A stretch of 8,425 bases of DNA from Solimonas sp964507195 (GTDB lineage: Bacteria > Pseudomonadota > Gammaproteobacteria > Nevskiales > Nevskiaceae). The notes beneath the pieces were generated by a model. That model was not told the origin of the DNA and made no database searches. It worked only from the letters and a program-made list of their open reading frames with translations. Positions 1-5,987 of this stretch are shown here, piece after piece. The DNA lies in NCBI GenBank assembly GCA_964507195.1, contig CAZDPA010000171.1, positions 1 through 8,425 of the forward strand, in the 5' to 3' direction. The position numbers and the translations under genes were made by a program. How positions within the stretch are numbered: the first letter of the stretch is position 1; every line of letters starts with the position of its first letter.

Positions 1-610
1 GCGCGGGGTTGTTCTTGGTCCGGCGTGACAGCACCTGAATGACGCGGCGGATTTCCTCGTCGCGGCCGATGACCGGGTCGAGCTTGCCGCTGGCGGCGCG
101 TGCGGTCAGATCGATGGTGTACTTTTCCAGCGCCTGGCGCTGGTCCTCGGCGCCGGCGCTGTCCGGCTTGCGCCCGCCGCGCACCGCTTCGATCGCCTTT
201 TCGAGCAGTTCGGCGCGCACACCAGCCGCGCGCAGGGCATCGCCGACCGCACTCTTCTCGCTGGCGGCGGCGAGGATGAACAGCTCGGAGGCGATGAAAG
301 CTTCGCTACGCTTCTGCGCGAGCTTGTCGGTGAGATTCAGCAGCCGCCCAAGATCCGCCGATACGCCGACCTCGCCAGTCGCCGCACCCAGCCGCGGCAG
401 GGCCTCGACCTGCGCTCGCAGCTTGCTGCGCAGCAGATCGACATTGGCGCCGGCATTCTGCAGCAGCGGTGTCGCGCTGCCGCCGTCCTGATCAAGCAGG
501 GCGAGCAGGACGTGTGCCGGCTCGATCGTCGGATGATCGCGCCCGACCGCGAGGGATTGTGCATCCGCCAGCGCCTGCTGGAAGCGGCTGGTCAATTTGT
601 CCATGCGCAT
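1..610 (-). CDS. clpB: ATP-dependent disaggregase ClpB, N-terminal part (cut by window edge)
   Basis: ClpB is a cytoplasmic hexameric AAA+ chaperone that pulls polypeptides out of heat-induced aggregates together with DnaK/DnaJ/GrpE. Translating the minus strand from the ATG at 610 gives MRMDKLTSRFQQALADAQS, followed by EPAHVLLALLDQDGGSATP, LTDKLAQKRSEAFIASELF, GAEDQRQALEKYTIDLTARA and GKLDPVIGRDEEIRRVIQVL. These closely track the E. coli ClpB N-terminus as I remember it. About 203 codons are visible: the Clp_N substrate-binding domain (about residues 1-143), the linker, and the start of the first AAA+ module. The window ends at RRTKNNPA, just before the expected Walker A (GEPGVGKT), so no catalytic residue can be checked. 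The start at 610 is preferred to the ATG at 604 because MRxDxLT matches known ClpB starts. The Shine-Dalgarno is weak. A sigma-32-type promoter lies 35 bases upstream. Confidence 0.96.
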   Translation of the reverse strand, partial: MRMDKLTSRFQQALADAQSLAVGRDHPTIEPAHVLLALLDQDGGSATPLLQNAGANVDLLRSKLRAQVEALPRLGAATGEVGVSADLGRLLNLTDKLAQKRSEAFIASELFILAAASEKSAVGDALRAAGVRAELLEKAIEAVRGGRKPDSAGAEDQRQALEKYTIDLTARAASGKLDPVIGRDEEIRRVIQVLSRRTKNNPA

Positions 611-927
611 GATGTTGACTCGATTCTTGCAAAGCCTGACAGCCAGATGGCGGTGGGGGCTCGCTGTTTCAAGTCCGGTGCACACTGATCCTGCACGGAA
701 CGCCAGCTGGTTTTGCCTTGTTCGCATGTCAGCGAGGGATTACAGTGCTTGGCGCAGATGAGCCGGATCATCCGTTTGGATTCCGCCATTGGGGATGCAC
801 ATCAGATAGGCAGCGCGATCACGCAGCTGCCAGAGCCAGCGCCGGACTGAACACGGTCGGAGCCAGCGAAAGCATGTGCGGTTGCACCGGCGGAGGAGCC
901 GCGTGTTTGAGGTCGTCAGGATCCGGA
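611..927. other. Divergent intergenic region between clpB and the sugar transferase
   Basis: This 317-base region separates two divergent genes. It holds the clpB heat-shock promoter on the minus strand. The plus-strand reading frame of the sugar transferase stays open upstream to a TTG at 718 and an ATG at 874. The translated extension is Arg/Gly/Ser/Cys-rich and unlike a transferase N-terminus, so I treat it as non-coding leader. A weak plus-strand promoter could be TTGTTC (718-723) with TACAGT (741-746) at 17-base spacing, matching consensus at 3/6 and 4/6 positions. No RNA gene or repeat is seen. Confidence 0.55.
645..673 (-). promoter_or_regulatory. Sigma-32 (RpoH) heat-shock promoter of clpB
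   Basis: On the minus strand CTTGAAA (667-673) is followed after 14 bases by CGCCATCT (645-652). The RpoH consensus is CTTGAAA, a 13-17 base spacer, then CCCCATNT. The -35 matches fully and the -10 differs at one position. Transcription would start near 638 and give a leader of about 28 bases before the clpB ATG at 610. clpB is a classic RpoH-regulon gene, so position and function agree. The start site is inferred. Confidence 0.8.
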
Positions 928-2334
928 ATGGGACCGAGTAGCAGTACGGGCGCGTCAGTGCGGAGATCGGCGGCAACGCCAATTATCCAGGGTGCGATCT
1001 ATGCCGCTGCCGTCGCGGTCACGCTCTTTGTGTGTGCGATGGCTTACGGGGTCGAGTTCTCCGCAGCTTATCGTGCGCTCGCCATTCTGGGAGCGGCATT
1101 CTCGTTTCTGCTGCTTGGGCGATTTGATCTGTTGGCGCCGTGGCGGATGGGGCGACGCGGGTCGATCGGCACCCAGGTCCTGTACTCATGGGTGGCGATC
1201 GTCGGTCTGCTGCTTTCTGTCGCCTATGTCGCGAAGTACTCGGCCTACTACTCGCGCGTCGTGCTCACCGCGTGGGTGCTGATTACGCCGGTTGCACTGC
1301 TGATGTTCAATTTCAGTCTGCGGACACTGTCGCTCTGGTTTGCACCGTATATGTTGGCGCGTCGTCGTGCGGTGATCATCTTTGCCAATGAATCGGCGCA
1401 AGTGCTGGCCACCAGTCTTGCCGAGTCCGAGCAATACACCTTGCTCGGCTATTTTGATGATCGTGGCGAGGCGCGGCTGGGTGAGCTTGCCGAGATGTGC
1501 ACACGCCTGGGTGAGCTCGCGCAGGCCAAGGACTACATCATGGAGCACTCTGTGGACGTGGTCTTCATGATGCTGTCCAACCACGGTATCCGGCGTTCGA
1601 TGGAACTGATGGACGAGCTGGGCGACACCACGGCGTCGCTGTATCTGGTACCGGACATCGCGCTCTACGATCTGGTCAACGCCGAGCCCGCGGAAGTCGA
1701 GGGTGTGCAGGTGCTGCGCGTGGCCGAGACGCCGATGTACGGCATCGACGGCCTCTACAAGTTGATGTTCGATTTTGTGGTTTCCGCCGTGGCCCTGTTG
1801 CTGTTGTCGCCGATCCTGCTGCTGGTTGCTGTGCTCATCCGTCTGGATTCGCCGGGGCCGGTGATCTATCGCCAGCAACGGTATGGACTCAACGGCCAGG
1901 CTTTCGAGGTTTACAAGTTCCGCACCATGCGCCTCAGCGATCCCGACCACGAGATCGTGCAGGTGGCGCGCGCCGATCCGCGGGTGACCCGGATCGGCCG
2001 TTTTCTGCGCGCGACTTCGATCGACGAACTGCCTCAGCTCTGGAATGTGCTGCGTGGCGACATGAGTCTGGTGGGTCCGCGACCGCATGCTGTGCAACAC
2101 AACGAGTACTACCGGCGCTCCGTGCGGCATTACATGTTGCGGCACAAGGTCAAGCCGGGCCTGACCGGCTGGGCACAGGTCAACGGTCTGCGCGGCGCCA
2201 CCGAGCGGCTGGAGAGCATGGAAGAGCGGGTGCGCTACGACCTCGATTACATCCGCCGCTGGTCGCCCCTGTTCGATATCCGGATCATCTTTCGCACGCT
2301 GGCGATGATCTGGCGTGACCGCAACGCCTACTGA
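928..2334 (+). CDS. Undecaprenyl-phosphate hexose-1-phosphate transferase (WcaJ/GumD-type, polyprenyl glycosylphosphotransferase)
   Basis: This inner-membrane enzyme transfers a sugar-1-phosphate, typically glucose-1-phosphate, from a UDP-sugar to undecaprenyl phosphate, the first step in building an exopolysaccharide repeat unit. Hydrophobic segments fall at about residues 16-41, 48-70, 80-103 and 112-130. They are followed by a Rossmann-like domain starting near RAVIIFANESAQVL, then a membrane helix after YGIDGLYKLMFDF (from residue 271) that leads into the catalytic bacterial sugar transferase domain. Its signatures are all present: RQQRYG (315-320), KFRTM (330-334), ADPR (349-352), SIDELPQLWNVLRGDMSL (from 364), GPRP (383-386) and KPGLTGWAQ (409-417). 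The ATG at 928 gives 468 residues, the usual family length, and has AGGA (918-921) six bases upstream. An ATG at 874 and a TTG at 718 are alternatives. Sugar specificity cannot be read from sequence. No other glycan gene is nearby, so it may be an isolated initiator or sit apart from its cluster. Confidence 0.93.
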   Translation: MGPSSSTGASVRRSAATPIIQGAIYAAAVAVTLFVCAMAYGVEFSAAYRALAILGAAFSFLLLGRFDLLAPWRMGRRGSIGTQVLYSWVAIVGLLLSVAYVAKYSAYYSRVVLTAWVLITPVALLMFNFSLRTLSLWFAPYMLARRRAVIIFANESAQVLATSLAESEQYTLLGYFDDRGEARLGELAEMCTRLGELAQAKDYIMEHSVDVVFMMLSNHGIRRSMELMDELGDTTASLYLVPDIALYDLVNAEPAEVEGVQVLRVAETPMYGIDGLYKLMFDFVVSAVALLLLSPILLLVAVLIRLDSPGPVIYRQQRYGLNGQAFEVYKFRTMRLSDPDHEIVQVARADPRVTRIGRFLRATSIDELPQLWNVLRGDMSLVGPRPHAVQHNEYYRRSVRHYMLRHKVKPGLTGWAQVNGLRGATERLESMEERVRYDLDYIRRWSPLFDIRIIFRTLAMIWRDRNAY

Positions 2335-2452
2335 CTGATGCCAAGCCCGGAGGTCATCTTCATGACTCTGATCTGCTGGATGTAATACAGTCCGGGTATA
2401 GATCAGATCAGTGTGGGCAGCGGGTGCGGACAGCAGCGGAGTTGAACTGGAC
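2335..2452. other. Intergenic region with nested inverted repeats and a -10-like box
   Basis: Between the transferase stop and the HNH gene lie several short inverted repeats. GTCAT (2353-2357), loop CTTC and ATGAC (2362-2366) form a 5-bp hairpin. It is enclosed by CCCGGA (2346-2351) and TCCGGG (2391-2396). A third pair is CTGATCTG (2368-2375) with CAGATCAG (2404-2411). TATAGA (2397-2402) resembles a -10 element and would start transcription near 2408, but no convincing -35 is visible. No U-run follows any hairpin, so a classical intrinsic terminator is not supported. Confidence 0.4.
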
Positions 2453-3016
2453 GTGGACAGTTTTCCGACCATTCTCAAGATAGATTCCGGCGGCCGGCCG
2501 GTGTCATGGATTCCATGGCAGGCTGCGGTTGTGCTGTATGCACGCCAGCGCGTGTGCTGGGAAGCCGGCGATCAGCGCTTCCTGATTCGCGGTGGCATCA
2601 ATGCATTGACCGGGCGGCGCTCGGAAATCCGCATCGGCTCGATCATCGCAGTGACGGATCGTTCGCGTCGCCTGCCGGGCATGGCCCCCGTCCTGACCAA
2701 TCGCACGCTGTTCGAGCGCGATCGCCATCTGTGTCTGTACTGCGGTCGCCGCTTGCCGGCCGCGCAGTTGACCCGTGACCACGTGATGCCGGCATCCCGT
2801 GGGGGAAGATCGATCTGGAAGAATTGCGTCACCGCCTGCAAGAGCTGTAATCAGCGCAAGGACGACCGTACGCCGGAAGAAGCCGGCATGCGGCTGCTGG
2901 CCGTGCCGTATACCCCCAATCACGCCGAGTATCTGATTCTGTCGAATCGCCGCATCCTGGCGGATCAGATGGAATTCCTGCTGGCCCATGCGCCCGCACA
3001 GCCGAGGGCCAGCTAG
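2453..3016 (+). CDS. HNH endonuclease family protein
   Basis: This is a small HNH (beta-beta-alpha metal) nuclease-fold protein. From the GTG at 2453 it has 187 residues. The N-terminal half, starting MDSFPTILKIDSGGRPVSWI, includes a GGINALTGRRSEI segment and is typical of a widespread proteobacterial HNH family. The HNH core follows: CLYC (C94, C97), TRDHVMPASRGG with H110, KNCVTACKSCNQRK with N124, C129 and C132. The four cysteines should bind a structural zinc, while H110 and N124 are the expected catalytic HNH residues. The tail LLAVPYTPNHAEYLILSNRR and ADQMEFL is also conserved in the family as I recall it. A GTG at 2411 would add 14 residues, but it lacks a Shine-Dalgarno and the extension is not family-like. 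GGAG (2438-2441) precedes 2453 by 11 bases, which is long, so the start is uncertain. No methylase or restriction subunit is adjacent, and its DNA substrate is unknown. Confidence 0.9.
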   Translation: MDSFPTILKIDSGGRPVSWIPWQAAVVLYARQRVCWEAGDQRFLIRGGINALTGRRSEIRIGSIIAVTDRSRRLPGMAPVLTNRTLFERDRHLCLYCGRRLPAAQLTRDHVMPASRGGRSIWKNCVTACKSCNQRKDDRTPEEAGMRLLAVPYTPNHAEYLILSNRRILADQMEFLLAHAPAQPRAS

Positions 3017-3156
3017 CGTGATCCGGCATTTCCGGCGCCGGCGAGGGGGAGGGGCCGATCCGGCAAGTGGCCCGGGAGTTTTGCCGCTCGGGCAGCGTCG
3101 GCCCACCGTTGGAGCTATTCTCGATAGGAAAATTATCTGATCGGGTGTCTACTCGC

Positions 3157-3185
3157 TTGAGTCGGACCGTTCGATTAGGTATACA
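3157..3185 (+). promoter_or_regulatory. Sigma-70-like promoter for the DUF1631 gene
   Basis: TTGAGT (3157-3162) and TATACA (3180-3185) are separated by exactly 17 bases and match the sigma-70 consensus at 4/6 positions each. The promoter sits in the only AT-rich patch of this gap. A start near 3192 would give a leader of about 98 bases before the ATG at 3290. Confidence 0.5.
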
Positions 3186-3210
3186 TCGTAATACCGTTGG
3201 GTAACATCGT
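3183..3210 (+). repeat. Direct repeats ACATCGT spaced 21 bp, possible operator
   Basis: ACATCGT occurs at 3183-3189 and again at 3204-3210, each followed by one variable base and then A. The start-to-start distance is 21 bp, about two helical turns. The first copy overlaps the end of the predicted -10 box and the second lies just downstream of the expected start. This geometry suits a dimeric repressor on one DNA face, but the repeats are short and may be chance. Confidence 0.3.
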
Positions 3211-3289
3211 TAACGGCCGGCCTTCCTGAAGAGGTTGGCCAGCGTGGCGGGATCGGTAGGTCTGAAGTGTGCCGGAGCAGTATTGAGTT

Positions 3290-5557
3290 ATGTCAGCGAC
3301 AGCCACTTTGCACAGTGCGAACAGCGATTCTGCCGGTCCCGGTGCGAGTCTGAACGCGGCTGTCAACCCGATTGTCACCGCGCTGCACCAGATGGCGGTT
3401 TCGGTGCTGGGAGAAAAGCTGCGTGAGATGTTCGACAAGGCCGACGACATCCTGTTCGATTCGGCCGAAAAGGCGCGCGCTGGCGACGAGCAGCGGCTGT
3501 ACATGGATACGATGCGGATCGTCCGCGTCCAGCGCAGCAAGATCATCAGGGCTTTTGAAGATGCGCTGAAGCATTCGCTGGAGGACATCGGCGAATCGGG
3601 GGCTGTCGATCCCGACCTCAGCAAGCTCGACGACATGTCGCAGTGGTCGCTGCAGGACGGCGACGCGCTCGAAGAGCGCATTGCAGTCAGCAACATGCAG
3701 ACCAAGGCATCGAGCCTGCACGCACACGAACTGGTTGAACTGCAGCGGCGTCTGGCGCGTCTGTCCGATCTTGCCGGTGCCAGTGCCGGCGGCCTGTCGC
3801 CGGAATCAATGTCGCCGACGCGCATCATCCGGGCTTTCCAGGACTCGATGCGCGATCTCGCGGTCGAGTTCCCGATCAAGCTGGTGATTTACAAGCTGTT
3901 TGACCGCGTGGTTGTCGGTCGTCTGTCCGAGGTCTTTGTCGGCGCCAATCAGCTGTTGGCGGTGCACGGCATCGAGCCCTCATCGGCGGCACCGGTGACT
4001 GCCAGGAAATCGGTGCTCCCGGATGCTCCGCGTCAGATCGGCGTGCCGTCCTGGGCCATGGATCTCGACAACCGCAGCATGCAGGCGTTCCTGCCGCCGT
4101 CCGGCTACTCGGCTGGCGCTGCAGGTTCTGCCGGTTCATACGAGATGCCGACGTGGGCCGCTGGGCGGCAGATGCCGTGGAGCCAGGGTCATGGGCAGTC
4201 GATGATGGCAGGCAGCGCTGCCGCCACCGGCATGTACGCTGGACCACAGACTACGCAACAGGGCGATGAACAGATTGCCCACGAGATCGCACATATTCTT
4301 GGCGACTATGCGCAAGGCCGCATGCCGCAGCGCCAGGACTGGATCCCGCCGGAGAATGTCGCGCTCGTCGCGCGCATGTTCGACGGCTATTACCGTGACG
4401 CCCGTCTGTCGGATGAGCTCAAGCCGCTGCTGGCGCGACTGCAGGTGCCGGCAACCAAGGCAGCGCTCGCCGACCAGCGCTTCTTCGCCGATCCGCAACA
4501 CCCGACCCGGCGCACGATCAACGATTTGTTCGAGATGCTGCTGCAGTTCGGCAGCGCAGATGCGCCCCCGCCGCAGCTGCTCAACGAAGTGCAGGGGCTG
4601 GTGGATGCTGCCGCACAGGCATTTCACCTCGACCCGGCCAAACTCAAGGCCGCGCGCCCGCCGACGGTCGATGAGCGGACTGCAGACGACTTCCTGCTCG
4701 AACAGCAGAATCAGCAGCAGCGCAAGAACCGCTCGCGTATCGAGCGCGTGCGCCGGATTGTGTCGCATGAGCTCAAGCGCCGCATCGGCGAGCGTCCGAT
4801 GGCGCAGGGCATCATGCGCCTGATGTTGTCGGGTTTCGGCCCGCTGCTGTGCCTCGACTACATTCGCAGCGGCATCGAAGGCGCATCGTGGAACCAGACC
4901 ATGGAGCTGGTCGATCGCGTGCTTGCAAGCCTCGACCGCCGCAGCGGCTCAGCCGATGTCTGTGCGGCCGAAGAAGCCGAGATCGTCGCGTCGATCTCGC
5001 GTCGCCTGACCGGCATCGGCTTTTCTGATGAACGTCTGGAAGAGGTGATTTCAGGGTTGCTCCAGGCTTATCTGGAAAAGGCCGAAGCGCCTTTCGTTGA
5101 TGCCCGGAATGCTGATGCACTGAGTGCGTCGGCGGTCGAGGCCACGTCGGGCGTATCAACCGCTTCGACGGCTGCAGTCGGCGAAGCCAGGCCGGTTCTT
5201 TCGCCTGCGCAGGATCTGCAGGGACTGTTGTCGATTCTGCTGATTCCTGGCGGCTGGTACACAGTTCTGGATCCGGCTGCCGGCATCAAGCACTGGGTCC
5301 GTGTGCGTGGCTATTACCCGCAACGGAATGCGGTGATGCTCAGCCACTACATGGAAGATCGCTATCTGCGCGTACGCGCGACTGCATTTGCAACGGATCT
5401 GATTGAAAGCCGGGCGATGCCGATTGACCCTTCCAGCGATCTGCAGGGTGCCATCGCACGTCTGGGTAACATCGAATTCGAGCGGGGTTCAGATCCCCTG
5501 ATCTGGACCGGCCCCGACGGCAAGCCGGTAGATACCGAGGCTGCGACGCAGCACTGA
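3290..5557 (+). CDS. DUF1631 family protein
   Basis: The protein has 755 residues and no signal peptide or membrane segment. It resembles the DUF1631 family of proteobacterial proteins, whose biochemical role I do not know; some members have been labelled thymidine phosphorylase, apparently without support. A conserved N-terminal helical block (about residues 35-90) contains REMFDKADDILFDSAEKA and YMDTMRIVRVQRSKI. A further helical region follows, then a Gly/Ala/Met/Ser-rich low-complexity linker (about 243-325), a long alpha-helical middle (about 326-610), a second Ala/Ser-rich linker (about 610-640), and a C-terminal, probably beta-rich domain from LQGLLSILLIPGGWYTVLD (about 643) through HWVRVRGYYPQRNAVMLSHY. 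HEIAH (331-335) fits the HEXXH zinc-protease pattern but may be coincidental. The ATG at 3290 has GGAG (3274-3277) 12 bases upstream, so initiation may be weak. It appears monocistronic, with its own promoter and a hairpin just after the stop. Confidence 0.88.
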   Translation: MSATATLHSANSDSAGPGASLNAAVNPIVTALHQMAVSVLGEKLREMFDKADDILFDSAEKARAGDEQRLYMDTMRIVRVQRSKIIRAFEDALKHSLEDIGESGAVDPDLSKLDDMSQWSLQDGDALEERIAVSNMQTKASSLHAHELVELQRRLARLSDLAGASAGGLSPESMSPTRIIRAFQDSMRDLAVEFPIKLVIYKLFDRVVVGRLSEVFVGANQLLAVHGIEPSSAAPVTARKSVLPDAPRQIGVPSWAMDLDNRSMQAFLPPSGYSAGAAGSAGSYEMPTWAAGRQMPWSQGHGQSMMAGSAAATGMYAGPQTTQQGDEQIAHEIAHILGDYAQGRMPQRQDWIPPENVALVARMFDGYYRDARLSDELKPLLARLQVPATKAALADQRFFADPQHPTRRTINDLFEMLLQFGSADAPPPQLLNEVQGLVDAAAQAFHLDPAKLKAARPPTVDERTADDFLLEQQNQQQRKNRSRIERVRRIVSHELKRRIGERPMAQGIMRLMLSGFGPLLCLDYIRSGIEGASWNQTMELVDRVLASLDRRSGSADVCAAEEAEIVASISRRLTGIGFSDERLEEVISGLLQAYLEKAEAPFVDARNADALSASAVEATSGVSTASTAAVGEARPVLSPAQDLQGLLSILLIPGGWYTVLDPAAGIKHWVRVRGYYPQRNAVMLSHYMEDRYLRVRATAFATDLIESRAMPIDPSSDLQGAIARLGNIEFERGSDPLIWTGPDGKPVDTEAATQH

Positions 5558-5567
5558 ACGGTAGACG

Positions 5568-5595
5568 GCGGAGCCGCCGGCTCCGCTGCCGTTTT
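5568..5595. terminator. Intrinsic terminator between convergent genes
   Basis: GCGGAGCC (5568-5575), loop GCC and GGCTCCGC (5579-5586) form a perfect 8-bp GC-rich stem, followed by TGCCG and TTTT (5592-5595). It begins 10 bases after the DUF1631 stop. The short T run suits termination on the plus strand. On the minus strand the hairpin lies 12 bases beyond the stop of the small charged gene but has no matching T run, so it may stop transcription less efficiently in that direction. Confidence 0.6.
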
Positions 5596-5606
5596 CGCGA
5601 ATCTTC

Positions 5607-5828
5607 CTAGATGTCGACGTCGAGGTCGTCGTCCACCAGACGACGCAACAAACGCTCTTCCTTGTACTTCTCGACGTCGCGCCAATCGCGCGATCTGTCG
5701 TCGGCGGCGGCGACCGCCTCCTCGACATTGAACGGTTCGTCCTCTACGGCTTCGGCATCATCGACGAACTCGTCAAAGGCCTTGGGTGCTTCGGCTTGCG
5801 GCTGCGGCTTCTTCGGTTTGCGCGGCAT
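5607..5828 (-). CDS. Small highly charged hypothetical protein (73 aa)
   Basis: I do not recognise this with certainty. It starts with a basic, proline-rich segment (MPRKPKKPQPQAEAPKAF), continues with an acidic stretch (FVDDAEAVEDEPFNVEEAV), and ends in an amphipathic charged helix (RDWRDVEKYKEERLLRRLV) with tail DDDLDVDI. The Arg/Glu-rich C-terminal helix faintly resembles the PA3496-type small-protein family (putative envelope integrity), but that is only a suggestion. It has no cysteine, signal peptide or membrane segment, and is probably partly disordered. Translation support is good: AGGAAG (5837-5842 on the opposite strand) lies eight bases before the ATG. It is encoded 159 bases downstream of the protease on the same strand. 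Read-through from the protease or a separate promoter in the AT-rich gap are both possible. Confidence 0.7.
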   Translation of the reverse strand: MPRKPKKPQPQAEAPKAFDEFVDDAEAVEDEPFNVEEAVAAADDRSRDWRDVEKYKEERLLRRLVDDDLDVDI

Positions 5829-5987
5829 TGGCTCTGCTTCCTGGGCGAGCGGCTACTGACAACGCCACCCTTTCGCGCGCGTTTTTATCAGGCTTTTTCA
5901 ACCACGGGAAGTGGTTTCTACAAAACCTTTAAAAACAGTTCTGTACGAGTCAGATTGCGGTCACTTCAGGAAGTTCTGCGCAGACCC
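5829..5987. other. AT-rich spacer with overlapping hairpins upstream of the small charged gene
   Basis: The 159-base spacer is much AT-richer than its neighbours. AACCAC (5900-5905) and GTGGTT (5911-5916) form a 6-bp hairpin with a 5-base loop. GGTTT (5913-5917) and AAACC (5923-5927) form an alternative 5-bp hairpin that shares the middle strand, so the two cannot form together. A -10-like GATAAA lies on the minus strand around 5885-5890 without a good -35. The region may hold the 3' end of the protease transcript, a promoter for the small gene, or both. Confidence 0.4.

Larger units (their letters stand above)
3017..3289. other. Intergenic region upstream of the DUF1631 gene
   Basis: The left part is GC-rich, with a 10-bp palindrome CCGGCGCCGG (3032-3041), two copies of GATCCGGCA (3020-3028 and 3057-3065), and a bulged GCCC...GGGC hairpin-forming stretch near 3068-3091. 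None has a U-run, so no clear terminator for the HNH gene is seen. The right part from about 3117 is AT-richer and holds a sigma-70-like promoter and a pair of short direct repeats, listed separately. No small gene is convincing here. Confidence 0.5.

Noticed and set aside
39..491. A 150-codon plus-strand Ser/Arg/Ala-rich frame
   Set aside because: It lies opposite clpB, whose minus-strand translation clearly matches the ClpB N-terminus.
718..927. Upstream extension of the sugar transferase to a TTG at 718 or an ATG at 874
   Set aside because: The extra residues are not transferase-like and no good Shine-Dalgarno precedes either start. The ATG at 928 has AGGA at six bases and gives the normal family length.
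1186..2478. A 430-codon open frame on the minus strand opposite the sugar transferase
   Set aside because: It is a His/Gln/Arg-rich shadow of a clearly coding frame with conserved catalytic motifs on the plus strand.
3068..3091. Bulged GCCC/GGGC hairpin as terminator of the HNH gene
   Set aside because: The stem is interrupted, the loop is large and no T run follows.
4136..4768. A 210-codon minus-strand frame within the DUF1631 gene
   Set aside because: It is antisense to a long conserved coding frame, has no plausible ribosome binding site and no recognisable domain.
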